From Aricia agestis (lineage: Eukaryota; Arthropoda; Insecta; Lepidoptera; Lycaenidae), in the NCBI RefSeq assembly GCF_905147365.1, contig NC_056409.1, positions 935,001 through 999,000 of the forward strand: a stretch of DNA of 64,000 nt. Reading direction: 5' to 3'. A program made the position numbers and the translations under genes. Shown piece after piece: positions 1-10,601 of the stretch (position 1 is the stretch's first letter; each line of letters opens with the position of its first letter). Under the pieces are notes generated by a model, which saw nothing but the letters and a program-made list of their open reading frames with translations, made no database searches and was not told the DNA's origin.

Positions 1-2361
1 AAAAGTAGGCATGCATTCTAACTAAGAATGTATCCGTCATTGTAGAGCTTGCAGAGTCAATGGCTCTATACACTAAATTCTGCGAAAGATTATTTGTTTT
101 CCATCGCGAAGCATTGTCGTCTGCAGATTGTATAATTATAATAGCTTGTACTATTTCTAATTTTCATTGGAGCCGTGGCATGTTCGCAAGTGCCGTATGA
201 TATGAAAACTTCCCAAATAATTTGTGTTTGAGCTTCATGCAACTCGCGAGTGAGCCAATAGCTTTGTCCACGCTGTGCTTTTTTTTGTCCATCAATGGCA
301 TGTGTTATAGCGCAGTCAACATCGCACGTGAGGCATGCGGCATGCCCGCGACGCTATGACACTTTTCTTTCCAACGCAGGTGGATTTTGACGCATTCAAT
401 TATTGAATATGCCAAACGAAAGTTGAATAAAAAGATGATGACGAAAATTGAAGATGAAATTGCATAGTATGGACATAGCTTATGGTCTCTGTGTTCCGAC
501 TCGGGATGATGATCATTTTCCTCGTCTTGATAAAATATTTAAATCGATATTGATTTGTACTCTATCAAAAATACTATTGAACCAACTCTGAATAATTACG
601 CTTCCAATAAAATTTTCAGACGAGTACTACGACCTACACCTACGCTGTCGATAACCTACCTAATCACAGGTTTGGCCGTAAAGTTAGTATAAAAGTACTT
701 AATGACAGGTAGCAGCCATCAGGTATATTTACCGACTTTTACCCTCTGTTTACTGTTTAGTTTAATATTCTCCGCTAAGTCGCGTTTAAGGTGAACCATG
801 GAATTAGGTTAAGTGGTCAAGGAACTCTTAGGTTTTTGGATCGATACTTGGTCGTTGTCTGTTTACTGAAGTTTGCACGCAACAGTCATTGGTCTGTTGA
901 GATATTAGTTTAAATTATATCGACAATATTATGTATAACATTAAAAATAGGACTAGTTTTTGACCCGCTACCATTTACCAGATCATGATGAATAAGTTAA
1001 ATTTTGGATAAGTGAAAAATTGCTCTAATCCTCCTTCCCTAATTCCTGGAGTCGGAATCATTAATCACAGCCCATGGATCATCATAAATTCAAGTAGCAA
1101 GCTTGCCACAGTTAAAATCTTCTTAAATAGACTCCATTGTAATTTAATATTTATTTGCTGTTATTAATCGTATTGGACTTAAAATTTTACTTCATTAATG
1201 GCTATTCATTTGATAATAGATATCGAATGTACAAAGGTACAAGCACTAGTAACGTATGAGACCGAGTCGTGTCTTTCCATTGCCTTTGGGAATTACCCAT
1301 ATTGATTCAAAGTGAAATAGACATTAGCCACATATTATACTGTTTAGATAATATCTTATTCACGATCGACCGACCCAGATTGGAAACTTCAATCGCGCCC
1401 AGCCACAACTTTCTCGATAAATAATCAAAATTTTAATAACCACCATGATGACTTTCAGATATATTTTATTACCATACCATATTTTTCTGATTCAATTAAG
1501 TGTTTGCCCTAAACAACATTAAATTAATTCTCATTCCAAACAAAATCCGGGCGGAGCCGTGACTCATGACTTGCGTGATTACGGAACCCCCGAAAATAGC
1601 AAATTGTGAACCCCGAAAGGAAAATTCCGCCGCAGACGTAAACAACAACAGATTTCGGACGAGGGACCAAAAATCCTCAATCATAATAAATGTGGGAAAT
1701 GGGAATCATCAGGCTTAAGAAAGTTTAATTTTTCCTTAAAGTAAAAAAAAAAATGCGAATTACTTTCGCTTTGACTCTGCAGAAACCGTTAGTAGTTTAC
1801 TGGGTGTCCATTATAGTGTACACAGCATGTAATTTAATAACTCAATTACTAGCAAGCCGATGTGCGTTAATGCACTTCTGATCTAATGAAATCAATTACG
1901 ATTATGATCCAGTCGTTGAATTACTACATAATCTAAGCTAATCCTCTTTTAATTAATAAGTCGCTGATCAGCCTTGCTATGCTGTTAGAGCTATCAGCTA
2001 GCATAAGCTGTCTGTCGTCGACAGACAGCTTGCCAATACCACGGTCCACTAATACGTACCGACTACCGAATAAACTATCAGCGTTAGGAATGCCACCATC
2101 AACATCATTTCAAAAGTTCCAAGGAATCAATCGGTGAACATGACCACGGCCTAAGCGGCACTGGTAATTATGGTGACGATGCGCTTAGAGTTGAGACTTT
2201 AATACAGGGCCTGATTAATATTTTTTATGAGTATAGGCCACTTTAGTTTTGCCATTTGCCGCCCCTATGTACGAACTCTGCCGTCATCCTAGGACGCTGC
2301 CGCCCTTAGGGCATGGCCTATACTGCCTATACATAAATCCAGAGCTGTTTCAATGTCTCAC
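1..2361 (-). other. Syndapin intron (partial), downstream of coding exon 3
   Basis: This AT-rich stretch follows the splice donor of the exon at 2362-2550 on the minus strand, so it is the start of the next Syndapin intron, whose end lies outside the window. I see no exon in it. The only distinct structure is a near-perfect palindrome at 2005-2031, with 13-bp arms around a single central base. The open frame at 1496-1684 has no recognisable domain. Confidence 0.6.
2005..2031. repeat. Short palindrome
   Basis: Two 13-bp arms (AAGCTGTCTGTCG and its complement) flank a single T. No function is evident. It could be a remnant of a hairpin MITE or a chance palindrome. Confidence 0.6.
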
Positions 2362-2550
2362 CTGGTCCGGACTGAGCGAGCTGTCCCCGCTGGCGTTGCG
2401 CTCCTGGTTCTGCGCCGTCCGCTCCTGCTTGCAAGCCGTGTGGTACTCCAGCCGCGTGCGCTCCACCTTCTGCAGGAACTTCGCCCACGGCTTCTGAGCC
2501 TTCTTGAACGCCTCGTCCATCTCCTTCCGCTCTTTTAGTTGAATCATTGA
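2362..2550 (-). CDS. Synd: Syndapin/PACSIN coding exon 3 (F-BAR domain)
   Basis: The exon is 189 nt (63 codons, phase 0 at both ends) and encodes residues 123-185 of the predicted protein. It is bounded by a minus-strand acceptor (TTGTCCACAG, AG at 2552-2551) and a GTGAGA donor (2361-2356). The translation contains KKAQKPWAKFLQKVE and YHTACKQERTAQNQE, then a serine/proline-bearing SLSPDQ end. This matches the PACSIN segment with the AQKPWAKK, YHTACKEEK and NPEQ motifs in the F-BAR helices. Family knowledge: syndapins bend membranes through the F-BAR dimer and recruit dynamin and N-WASP through a C-terminal SH3 domain, which is not in this window. The exon is GC-rich against AT-rich introns. 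It joins in frame to the exon at 24155-24303. Confidence 0.93.
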
Positions 2551-3688
2551 CTGTGGACAAATAAATGCTATTAGTTAATGAGCTGAGTCAATGGACTAGA
2601 CTAGAGCAAACAAATGGATATCATCAGACACGACTCATACGTAAGTGATCCAAAAGATTTGGTGACAAATTAATGGGAGGCTAAAGGAAGAAGAGCGAAG
2701 ACGCACTATGCGTTATAGTAGAAAATGTAAAAGCATCTTTTAGGTAATGGCGTACAGAGTGTTTGCTGCCAACAATGGATGAAATCGACACCTGGAAACG
2801 GCCCTCTGCAAACATGTAAATGTTGACACATTGATTGATATTGCCGTGCTCATCGTAGATACCAATCGGTGCTCAAATATTACTTGTACATAAACTTGTG
2901 CTCAAACAAAATAATAAATTAGTCGTTGAGTTATTCGAGAGATATGCTAATAAATTAGCAGGTCACAAGCTAGTAGTAACGTGGGCGGCGGGCGGCGGGC
3001 GGCTCTGATTAAATCGCTTTTGATGTTAAACATTTGTTTGAAACAGAGACGTTATATTACGTATCCGCTGCACGAGCTTTGTAAAAACTTTTGTAATTTC
3101 CACATATTAATCGTGTCGCCGAGCTTCGTAATTATCGCAGCGAAAGCTCGCAAAAGCTGAGAGCTTTCAACTTCCCGTGAGTGTTATCGAGACGGGAAAC
3201 GCAAGAATATGAGAATTATATAAAGCTTCTGAGGAGTTCATTTTAAAAGTATTGATAAACTTAAAAGCCCTTCAATTACTGATTAAGATAATTTATGTTC
3301 AAGTCTGTCAGGATTCAGAATTGCAACGAAAGGAGCTTTAAGCTTTAGGTTACGATACGAATTACAAGATTAATTATTGGCATTGATTAACTTTTTATTT
3401 CTAAACAGATTGTATAAGTAGCTTTGTAGTTTAACGTAATTTTACCAGGGTTAATAGTGCCAGTTAGCAACAACGGTTCTGCAATATAACTATCATACTG
3501 TACATCTAGCGAGTAACGAGATAAAACGATCGTAGGTAACTACATATAATATTCTATAGCCGCGTTAATCCTCTTATCTCATGGATAAAAGACGCTGAAT
3601 AAACTATGACGGCACTAATTAAATTGCCGAAATACTTATTTTGCATACTATAGGTACGACGAATTTACCAAAAAAAGGATAACGCTAA

Positions 3689-3791
3689 AAAACCCAAAGC
3701 GAACAGATCTCAATGAAATATATACAGAATTATTTTATTTAATATCAGTGAAATTCTGAGCAACATCGTGTATCTGTTCGATCTGGGTTTT
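3689..3791. repeat. Short inverted-repeat element (MITE-like)
   Basis: A 20-bp left arm (AAAACCCAAAGCGAACAGAT, 3689-3708) is complemented at 18 of 20 positions by 3772-3791. The interior is AT-rich and about 60 bp long. I found no target-site duplication, so the class is unknown. Confidence 0.4.
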
Positions 3792-4708
3792 AAATACATT
3801 GAGCATTATCTTTTAGCAAAAAATGATGAGAAGTACTGAGTAGTTATTCATCTATTATAATTCTATTTCCTTGCCATCTTGAGCTTTTTACACATTTCTA
3901 CGTTAACTTCACTATTCCCTGCAGTTTATGTATGTTGTAAGCAGTTCGAAGATACGATCCATACAAGGAATTCTCGCATGCCTCCACAAATCGAGACGGC
4001 AACGATAGGTAGCGTCGAGACTCGAGCCGTCATTGGAATACCAACATTTCTAGTGTATCTCGATTCTGGATGCCTGAGTTTTGTTGCGAGGTCGAGTTAC
4101 ATGATACACAGAAAAAACAGTATTCTCCGAATAAGAAAAATAATCTTGCATGAAAGCAATTTGCATTAAGTCAAGATTATGGTTGCCTCATATATAGTGA
4201 AACTAATATTTTCTTACGCTAAAAAAATAATAATCTTAAACTGATATTTGAAGTAATCTTGAATTAAGACAATTTCCGATTGATTTAATATAATACGTCT
4301 TCTACCAAGAATTATTAGAATTCTTAATGTAAGTTGATAATTCTCTTGATGCAAGCTTAGGATGTATTTTCATTTTAAGAAAATATTGATTTCAATCAAA
4401 TAAGAAATCACTTTATTAGAAATAATATATGCTTAATTTAAATACATATTTTTTTCTGTCAACAATAATAAATCTAGCTTGAACACTAACTTTACTTATT
4501 TAAAGTAGTGTTTATTTTAATATTAGAAAATTATATCCTTAGACCAATAACTAATATTTTAAATTTTAATTTATGCAACCTACGATAAAGAATAACCTTT
4601 CTTGTTTCGGGAAAAATATTTCTTGGTCTAATATTATTACTTTCTTTCAATAAAAGTTTTAAATGCTTGTGTTAAGTGGTTTTAATGTCTTAAAGGTACT
4701 ATTAATAA

Positions 4709-4876
4709 AGGCCTATTTAAACCGGAGCGGTATCCGCTACCGCCGTGGGTAGCGGTATCCCGATGGGTACGCGATTAACGCGCTAATAATAAACGCGATT
4801 AAGGCGATAATCACGTACCCATCGGGACACCGCTACCCACGGCGGTAGCGGATACCGCTCCGGTTTGAATAGGCCT
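4709..4876. mobile_element. Hairpin MITE with TAA target duplication (Harbinger-like)
   Basis: This 168-bp element is almost entirely an inverted repeat. Its termini are AGGCCTATTYAAACCGG and the complement, and GC-rich arms (GGTATCCGCTACCGCC) run toward a short AT-rich centre near 4775-4800. It is flanked by TAA at 4706-4708 and 4877-4879. Three-base TWA target sites are typical of PIF/Harbinger elements, so I infer that class. It lies within what looks like the fourth exon of the nested SAM-like gene. Confidence 0.75.
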
Positions 4877-4879
4877 TAA

Positions 4880-4928
4880 TACGGCTCAGGAACTCCCAAT
4901 AGTCCAATGGAAGTTCTGGAGGCGTTTC
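4880..4928 (-). pseudogene. Remnant of a fourth exon of the SAM-like gene, cut by a MITE
   Basis: A minus-strand acceptor (TTTACCTTTCAG, AG at 4930-4929) is followed by an open, coding-looking stretch reading ETPPELPLDYWEFLSR, which runs straight into the MITE at 4709-4876. The frame it would need (phase 0) does not match the donor phase of the exon at 5040-5277: direct splicing creates TGA at the junction. I read it as a decayed exon of a gene that once continued to the left. Confidence 0.4.
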
Positions 4929-5039
4929 CTGAAAGGTAAATAAAAGACAACATACAAGGAACAACAGAAAAGCATATCAAATAGTGGTTTCTAAAACAAA
5001 ATTAAGAGATGTTAATCGTATAAAAATTTATTTACTTAC

Positions 5040-5277
5040 ATAAAAGACAAAAATTTTGACAAAAAAATTGTTTGTGAGTTTCATAAAATTTCAAAATACT
5101 GTTTTCTCCAACTGTTGTTTGTAATAAGGTATGTAAGTCAAAGTCTGGAAAATATCTTGTAATCAGTACATTTGTTGTGGTAACTTCCTGAGATTCAGAA
5201 CAGCTAGAGGACGTAGGTTTTGTAAAGTCTGTTTCACTCAATGACTCTGAACACTCATTAAATGACTCTGTAGGTGC
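5040..5277 (-). CDS. Nested SAM-like-domain gene, exon 3
   Basis: An acceptor TTTATGTTTTCAG (AG at 5279-5278) and a donor GTAAGT (GT at 5039-5038) bound 238 nt with no stop, in phase with the exon at 5538-5632. The product is serine/threonine-rich at first (TESFNECSESLSETDF), then reads VLITRYFPDFDLHTLLQTTV and KFYETHKQFF. The second part resembles an uncharacterised insect protein family I recognise only loosely, in which a SAM-like domain is followed by a helical region. Without splicing, translation would stop at TAA a few codons past the donor. With splicing to 4928, TGA forms at the junction. So the visible product is truncated at about 136-140 residues. Confidence 0.5.
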
Positions 5278-5537
5278 CTGAAAACATAAAATATGTGTGT
5301 AATGCACAGTGGCTAAATCATGTACTTACATAAGTTTACCCTAAATAACTAGTACCTATAGATTGTCTTCATTGGCAAAGTTATTAAACAAATTATGAAT
5401 GTATTTTTAAACAAAGTGTGACTAAAGAGCTTTAATATTCATTATACATCCTGCTGCATACAAAAAAGAATAAACGCTGCCCAGTTGCAGATGCAGAAGT
5501 GCACAGCACAGTGCAAATGCCAATGGATTTCACTTAC

Positions 5538-5632
5538 ATGAGCTGTGATAATTTCAGCTAGCTTTATCCGGGTCCCAAGATGAGGGCAGAGTTCCTTGAG
5601 TTTGTAGAATAACTCTGTTGTTATGCCATTTG
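5538..5632 (-). CDS. Nested SAM-like-domain gene, exon 2
   Basis: A 95-nt exon (2 nt plus 31 codons) lies between acceptor TTCTACGTTGCAG (AG at 5634-5633) and donor CAT|GTAAGTG (GT at 5537-5536). It reads NGITTELFYKLKELC then PHLGTRIKLAEII, the typical second half of a SAM domain (a helix with LKEL, then the turn and LGxRxKL helix). The phase matches exon 1, completing a serine codon across the junction. SAM domains are protein-protein or occasionally RNA-binding modules. No specific function can be inferred. Confidence 0.55.
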
Positions 5633-5788
5633 CTGCAACGTAGAACCGAAATGATACATTTAAGTAATCTATGACTTAGCTTAACGTACTCAACATGGAT
5701 ATGATTTTTGATGAATTTTTGCATGGGTGGGTGGCACTTCAACAATACTATAATCAAAGGCTGGCCAGTAAAATCAATGCATACTTAC

Positions 5789-5864
5789 ACACAAAAACTT
5801 CTATTACTTCTGGAGAAATATTATTTGCCTCGAGGAGAGTAACTACGTTGTTATTTTCGTTCAT
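5789..5864 (-). CDS. Nested SAM-like-domain gene, exon 1 with start codon
   Basis: The ATG at 5864-5862 has a good insect context (AACAAAATGA). It starts 25 codons plus one base, ending at a consensus GTAAGT donor (5788-5783). The encoded residues, MNENNNVVTLLEANNISPEV, form a plausible first SAM helix. The gene lies in the large Syndapin intron on the same strand, with a CpG-rich segment about 90-130 bp upstream. The three exons together give about 136 residues. It could be a live small gene, a retained transposon-associated gene, or a relic. Confidence 0.5.
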
Positions 5865-5939
5865 TTTGTTTTACAAATTATCACTTAACCCGCACCACAA
5901 GAGATATTGCGTATATATTCTCCTCAAATTTAAACTTGT

Positions 5940-5998
5940 TTAGCTTGCTTTAGCATGGCGCGCGCGCACTATCGTGGCGTCGCGTCGGTAGACTCGGT
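5940..5998 (-). promoter_or_regulatory. CpG-rich candidate promoter of the nested SAM-like gene
   Basis: In an otherwise AT-rich intron, this stretch carries a run of alternating CG (GGCGCGCGCGCAC) plus CGTCGCGTCGG. It sits 75-135 bp upstream of the ATG at 5864 on the minus strand. Position and composition suggest a promoter or 5' UTR. I cannot identify a TATA box or initiator with certainty. Confidence 0.3.
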
Positions 5999-7016
5999 AG
6001 TCAATAGTCATAACTCATACCAAAAAAAAAATAGGTAGACTAGAAGTAACTTGTCATTAAATTAAAATATTTTTAACTTTTTCTTAAACTATATGTATTT
6101 GAAACAAAGTAATAATAAAATTTTAAGGCAAAACAGGATTTTACTAAAAATAAGATTTTATGTCATTAGTTTAAGATATATTTTTTTAAATTGCTCTAGA
6201 TATGATTTAAGGTAATAATTTCTTCATTGGATGAAATGTTTCATTGTGTTAAATAAACTTACAGTTTGAAATAAGTATTTCATTGTATTAGAGCAATAAA
6301 ATTTGAACTTCTTAGGTTAATTTTACTTATTCTTCAATTAATTTTTTTTTCCTTGATTGTAAAATTGCAACAAGAAAATATTTTTTTCATTTCGAGACTG
6401 CCATTATTTAAAGATGAATAAACATTACTTGTATTAACACAATTTTCCTTAAAATAACTTAATATGTCAAGAAAACTATTTTTCTTGATTCGAGAAATCC
6501 TTTTTATCTGTGTAGTTGATACGGTCAACAGTCAGCTAACAAACGCAGCAGCGCTCAATCTATATGCAACTTAGCTACTTCGCATGTTGAAGCCGTAATC
6601 TATACTCACGAATGAATAGACACATCACACACTTGCCACTTGGATAAGACTACAACTGTTTAGTTACAGTAGTACTTACATTCAACTTTTTGTCTCTACT
6701 TTCGGTAGTGAATAGTGATTACAAAAATTCTGTTCGCGAAAGACGGAATTTTTTTGATTTAACACTCGATTACTTGTTGTCTAGTTGATATGTCCACCGA
6801 TTCGAGTCCATCCCTGACTCCACCGATGAAAAACTAACCCTACGTAAATGAAAAACGAAATAACTCAGCAAATAATGATATCGAAATAGCATTCAAACGT
6901 TCGTTGCAACTTGCAAGCCACGCATTTGAATCTCATTTTCTCAATAAGGGATGTTCTGGGACGTTCCACGGCGTCGTGTTTTTATCCGGGACCTGGCCCT
7001 TTAGCCAGGACCATAT

Positions 7017-7146
7017 CGCTTCTTTATAAATAGAATCGCCGATCAAAATGTATGGAATTGACATAAATGCTTGTTAATATGACGTTGACGTTCGACTCGT
7101 TAATGTCGATTCCATACATTTTGATCGGCGATTCTATAAAGAAGCG
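7017..7146. mobile_element. Hairpin MITE (CGCTTCTTTATA ends)
   Basis: The left arm CGCTTCTTTATA, a 4-bp insertion, and GAATCGCCGATCAAAATG are mirrored on the right by CATTTTGATCGGCGATTC and TATAAAGAAGCG. The arms are about 40 bp and the element 130 bp, with a short unique centre. I see no clear target duplication, so the superfamily is open. Confidence 0.6.
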
Positions 7147-8211
7147 GTAAAGAAAACGTCTTGGCTACATGCTCCTGGAGCGACTCCTCACGCCATTATG
7201 CAAAGTTGGCAGCGGGCGTGCTCGAGAGCTCACGTGGCGGAGCGTCACATTAATTTTCATTTCTCCTGAATGGCTCTTAAAAATCATGGAATCTATCGAA
7301 ATCCTATTAGGTGGTTGATATCTGATTAGACGTTTTCTTGGTGCGTTTAACGTTGCAACTTTGTTGCAAGCTATTTATATACCTACCCGTTTGCTAAACA
7401 CAACAAAGTTCTTAAGGATCAAGCTTAGAACTTTGCAGTGAGTTGAGTAAAAGTATTTTTAAAACACACCGTATTTTACACGCATTTACTAGGAAAATAT
7501 TTTTTTCTCGGCCAAGCTTGTTATACGTTGCGTATGACGTATCCTTATTACTCCTTAAATTAATTCAAGTCTTTTAAAATCTTAATTCTATGTAAAACGT
7601 AACATTTATTTTATCTGAATAGATTTACGATTTATTTATTTCATAAACCAAGTTATTTAAGAAAATGTCTGTGTATAATGCATTTTATGAAAACGATATT
7701 ATGAGAGTGAGCTCAGGGCCGTTATGCATGATCACACGCGGGCCTGTGTTTATGCTTTCAATATGCACCTTTACTGCCTTTATGCAATACCATAGCTGTT
7801 TATTTATTATTTCATATTAGCATTTCTTAGGCAATTGCTGTCTAAACGAGCTTTTCTGGTACAACCTGCTCTAGTAGTTTAATCTAAGCGTAGGGCTCTT
7901 GGAGTTGCTATGTAAATTATTATTTTATAGTCATCAATTCATTATACAAATTTCAATTAACTCACTGATTGCTTTCTGCTGAATCCTGGATTATTATCGC
8001 AGTTAACTGTTCTAAGAAAACCACATAATAATTACTTATAATGATATCATGAGCGAAATACAAGCTCTACTTAGCTGGCACATATGTATGAAGGGTTACA
8101 GCCAGCAAACAAAAGCCGATGATCAATCATCAATCATAATAATTTATAAAATTGATGATTCAAGCGCACTCACACTGCCAAGAGGGATGCCAACGGCAGC
8201 AGCATGAGCAG

Positions 8212-8414
8212 CGGGTCTAAAATGGTCGCTTTGAAGAATCATGATATGAATCTTAATATGATTCATTTTTCTAAAATCCCAAAATGCAACAGCTCTGCTT
8301 GCGATTCATTTCTGTATTTTTGTACTGATTTGACATTTGTCAGTTTGACAGTTTTGACAATTCATTTGCTGCATTGATTGAGAGGAATTGCTAAATGTGA
8401 CCATTTTAGCCCCG
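8212..8414 (-). mobile_element. MITE family 'GGGGCTAAAATGG', copy 1
   Basis: The termini CGGGTCTAAAATGGTC and GACCATTTTAGCCCCG form inverted repeats. The body has the shared family sequence (ATGATTCAT, then TTGACATTTGTCAG, then TTGATTGAGAGGAATTGC) in the opposite orientation to the copies at 21274 and 25049. CAG flanks both ends (8209-8211 and 8415-8417), consistent with a 3-bp target duplication. Confidence 0.75.
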
Positions 8415-8429
8415 CAGGCTAGCGTAGAG

Positions 8430-8590
8430 TAAAATAACATTTCACTCTACGTTAGCCTGTATATATATTTTTTAATTATTAATATATTATATTTTTTACA
8501 ATGCAAAAAAAATATCACGTTAAATGTTTGCATGAAATGTTTCGGTTGCAATGCAAAGAAAAATATATCACGTTTTTGCATTAAATGTTT
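8430..8590. repeat. Small hairpin and degenerate tandem duplication
   Basis: A short inverted repeat (GTAGAGTAAAATAAC... TTTCACTCTAC) near 8423-8453 is followed by two degenerate copies of a roughly 60-bp unit. The units contain ACAATGCAAAAAAAATATCACG and ATGAAATGTTTCGG-type motifs and lie between about 8497 and 8590. No coding potential. Confidence 0.4.
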
Positions 8591-8864
8591 CGGGTACCCG
8601 AAAAACTAAAATTATACCGTGATTAGGACACCAATCTAATAATTATTATGGTTCGTTTAGACTGTAGATAATAATATTTCTATATTATAGTGAATAATCA
8701 TCCCCACTTTCAAGTCTTTTCGAGATTAAACTTAGCCATACTTAATGCTCTTAATGAATACAGAGCATAAATTATAACAGCTATGCCAAATATTGTTATT
8801 TACTATCGAAATTTAACATTTTTTGCATGTAGTAACAAGATACGTAGTACCTACACACTCACCG

Positions 8865-10067
8865 CACAGTGTGATAAAAACCTCGATTTTGTTTCACAAC
8901 GTTTTTCTTTCAAAATACTATAGTTGATAGCTATATAAACATTAGAGTAAAACTCCGAGATCGATATTCTTTGTAGTTATTTTTTTAAAGAGTGTCAAAG
9001 TTGGCGTTTTTCCGGGTAAAAAATTTGCATAAAAATTAATAGAAAAAAAACTAATCAAGTAACATTAATTTTGTTTATACCAATTAAACAAGCACTTAAT
9101 ACTTGACTTTTTCTCCGAATTTGGTTAACCTACTGTGATCAAGTAGGCAGATATTTATTTATTTAGTAATTTTAGTTTTTTATTTGTTATTTCGCGATTA
9201 GATCGAATTAGAAAAAGTTTTAAGCATGAAATGATAGTGTGAGTAATCCTTTATCAATGTTATCAAAAATCACACTCTAATAACCTCTGTGTCAGAAGTA
9301 ATATCCAATTCAATTTTTTTTTATAAAAATTCGGATTTTTTTATACCTAGGGTTGTCACTAAAGTTGATATTTTATTTTCCCCGACTACATCAGAAGGTG
9401 ATTACTGATTAGATACTGTTTGAGCATATAAAATCGTTAATTTACGTCATATTTTTTCACTTTTTAGATTTTTTATTATTAGACCTACCTAAACGTGATC
9501 CTGATATTTTTTGTATAGGATATCGATTGCGAATTTGCGTATCAACCGGATAAATCAAACAAGAGACCTTTAGTGACAACCTTAGGTACAAAAAATCCGA
9601 ATTTTTATTAAAAAAAATTTAAATACGATATAACTTCTGACACAGAGGTTATTAGAGTGTGATTTTTGATAACATTGATAAAGGATTACTCACACTATCA
9701 TTTCATGCTTAAAACTTTTTCTAATTCGATCTAATCGCGAAATTTAAAATAAAAAACTAAAATTACTAAATAAATAAATATCTCCCTACTTGATCACAGT
9801 AGGTTAACCAAATTCGGAGAAAAAGTAAAGTATTAAGTGCTTGTTCAATTGGTATATACAAAATTAATTTTACTTGATTAGTTTTTTTTTAATTAATTTT
9901 TATGCAAATTTTTGACCCGGAAAAACGCCAACTTTGACACTCTTTAAAAAAATAACTACAAAGAATATCGATCTCGGAGTTTTACTCTAATGTTTATATA
10001 GCTATCAACTATAGTATTTTGAAAGAAAAACGCGGTGAAACAAAATCGAGGTTTTTATCACACTGTG
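8865..10067. mobile_element. Foldback element with Transib-type termini
   Basis: Two arms of about 500 bp (8865-9365 and 9567-10067) are near-identical inverted copies around a spacer of about 200 bp. Both ends read CACAGTGTGATAAAAACC inward. The host sequence CACCG lies directly outside each end (8860-8864 and 10068-10072), a perfect 5-bp target duplication. Transib elements are known for a CACWRTG terminal heptamer and 5-bp GC-rich target duplications, so I infer a non-autonomous Transib-related foldback. The arms and spacer encode no transposase that I can recognise. Transcribed with the Syndapin pre-mRNA, it would form a hairpin with a stem of about 500 bp. Confidence 0.75.
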
Positions 10068-10601
10068 CACCGTTATAATACTAATATTATAACGGTGAGG
10101 TTAATGTGATGAATTGAAAACGGAGTATACAACTATACACCATACACTATCGGCCATTATATTTCTGCCGACGGTACGCGCTGCAGGCGGTTGCATAAGC
10201 CGACCTTGTCGCTGTAACCCCATACCCCGTCAATCGTCATCCGTCCACATTAATATCGCAATTCAATCCTTCCTCTCCGCTACTGCGCTCTGACGTAGTA
10301 GAGGATAATAAGGATGTTATAGCAGAAACTCACGCCGTCATGTTACATCGAGATTAACCCATCAATCCCCAAGTGGCAGCCGGTTGTCGCATAACAATTG
10401 AAAATCTATTGTATCTGCGATACCGACGATGGAGGTGCTAATCTAGGGCGGAATCAATAGGATATAATAACTGCAATGTTTTGATGCTAGATGGCCGCAC
10501 CAACGCAGACAGAAAACAAAAAGTTTTGTTCGACGTTGGACAACGTTTCTGTCAATGTTCTGATCGTGTGCAACATGTCGGATTTTGGTCGGGTTATTTA
10601 C

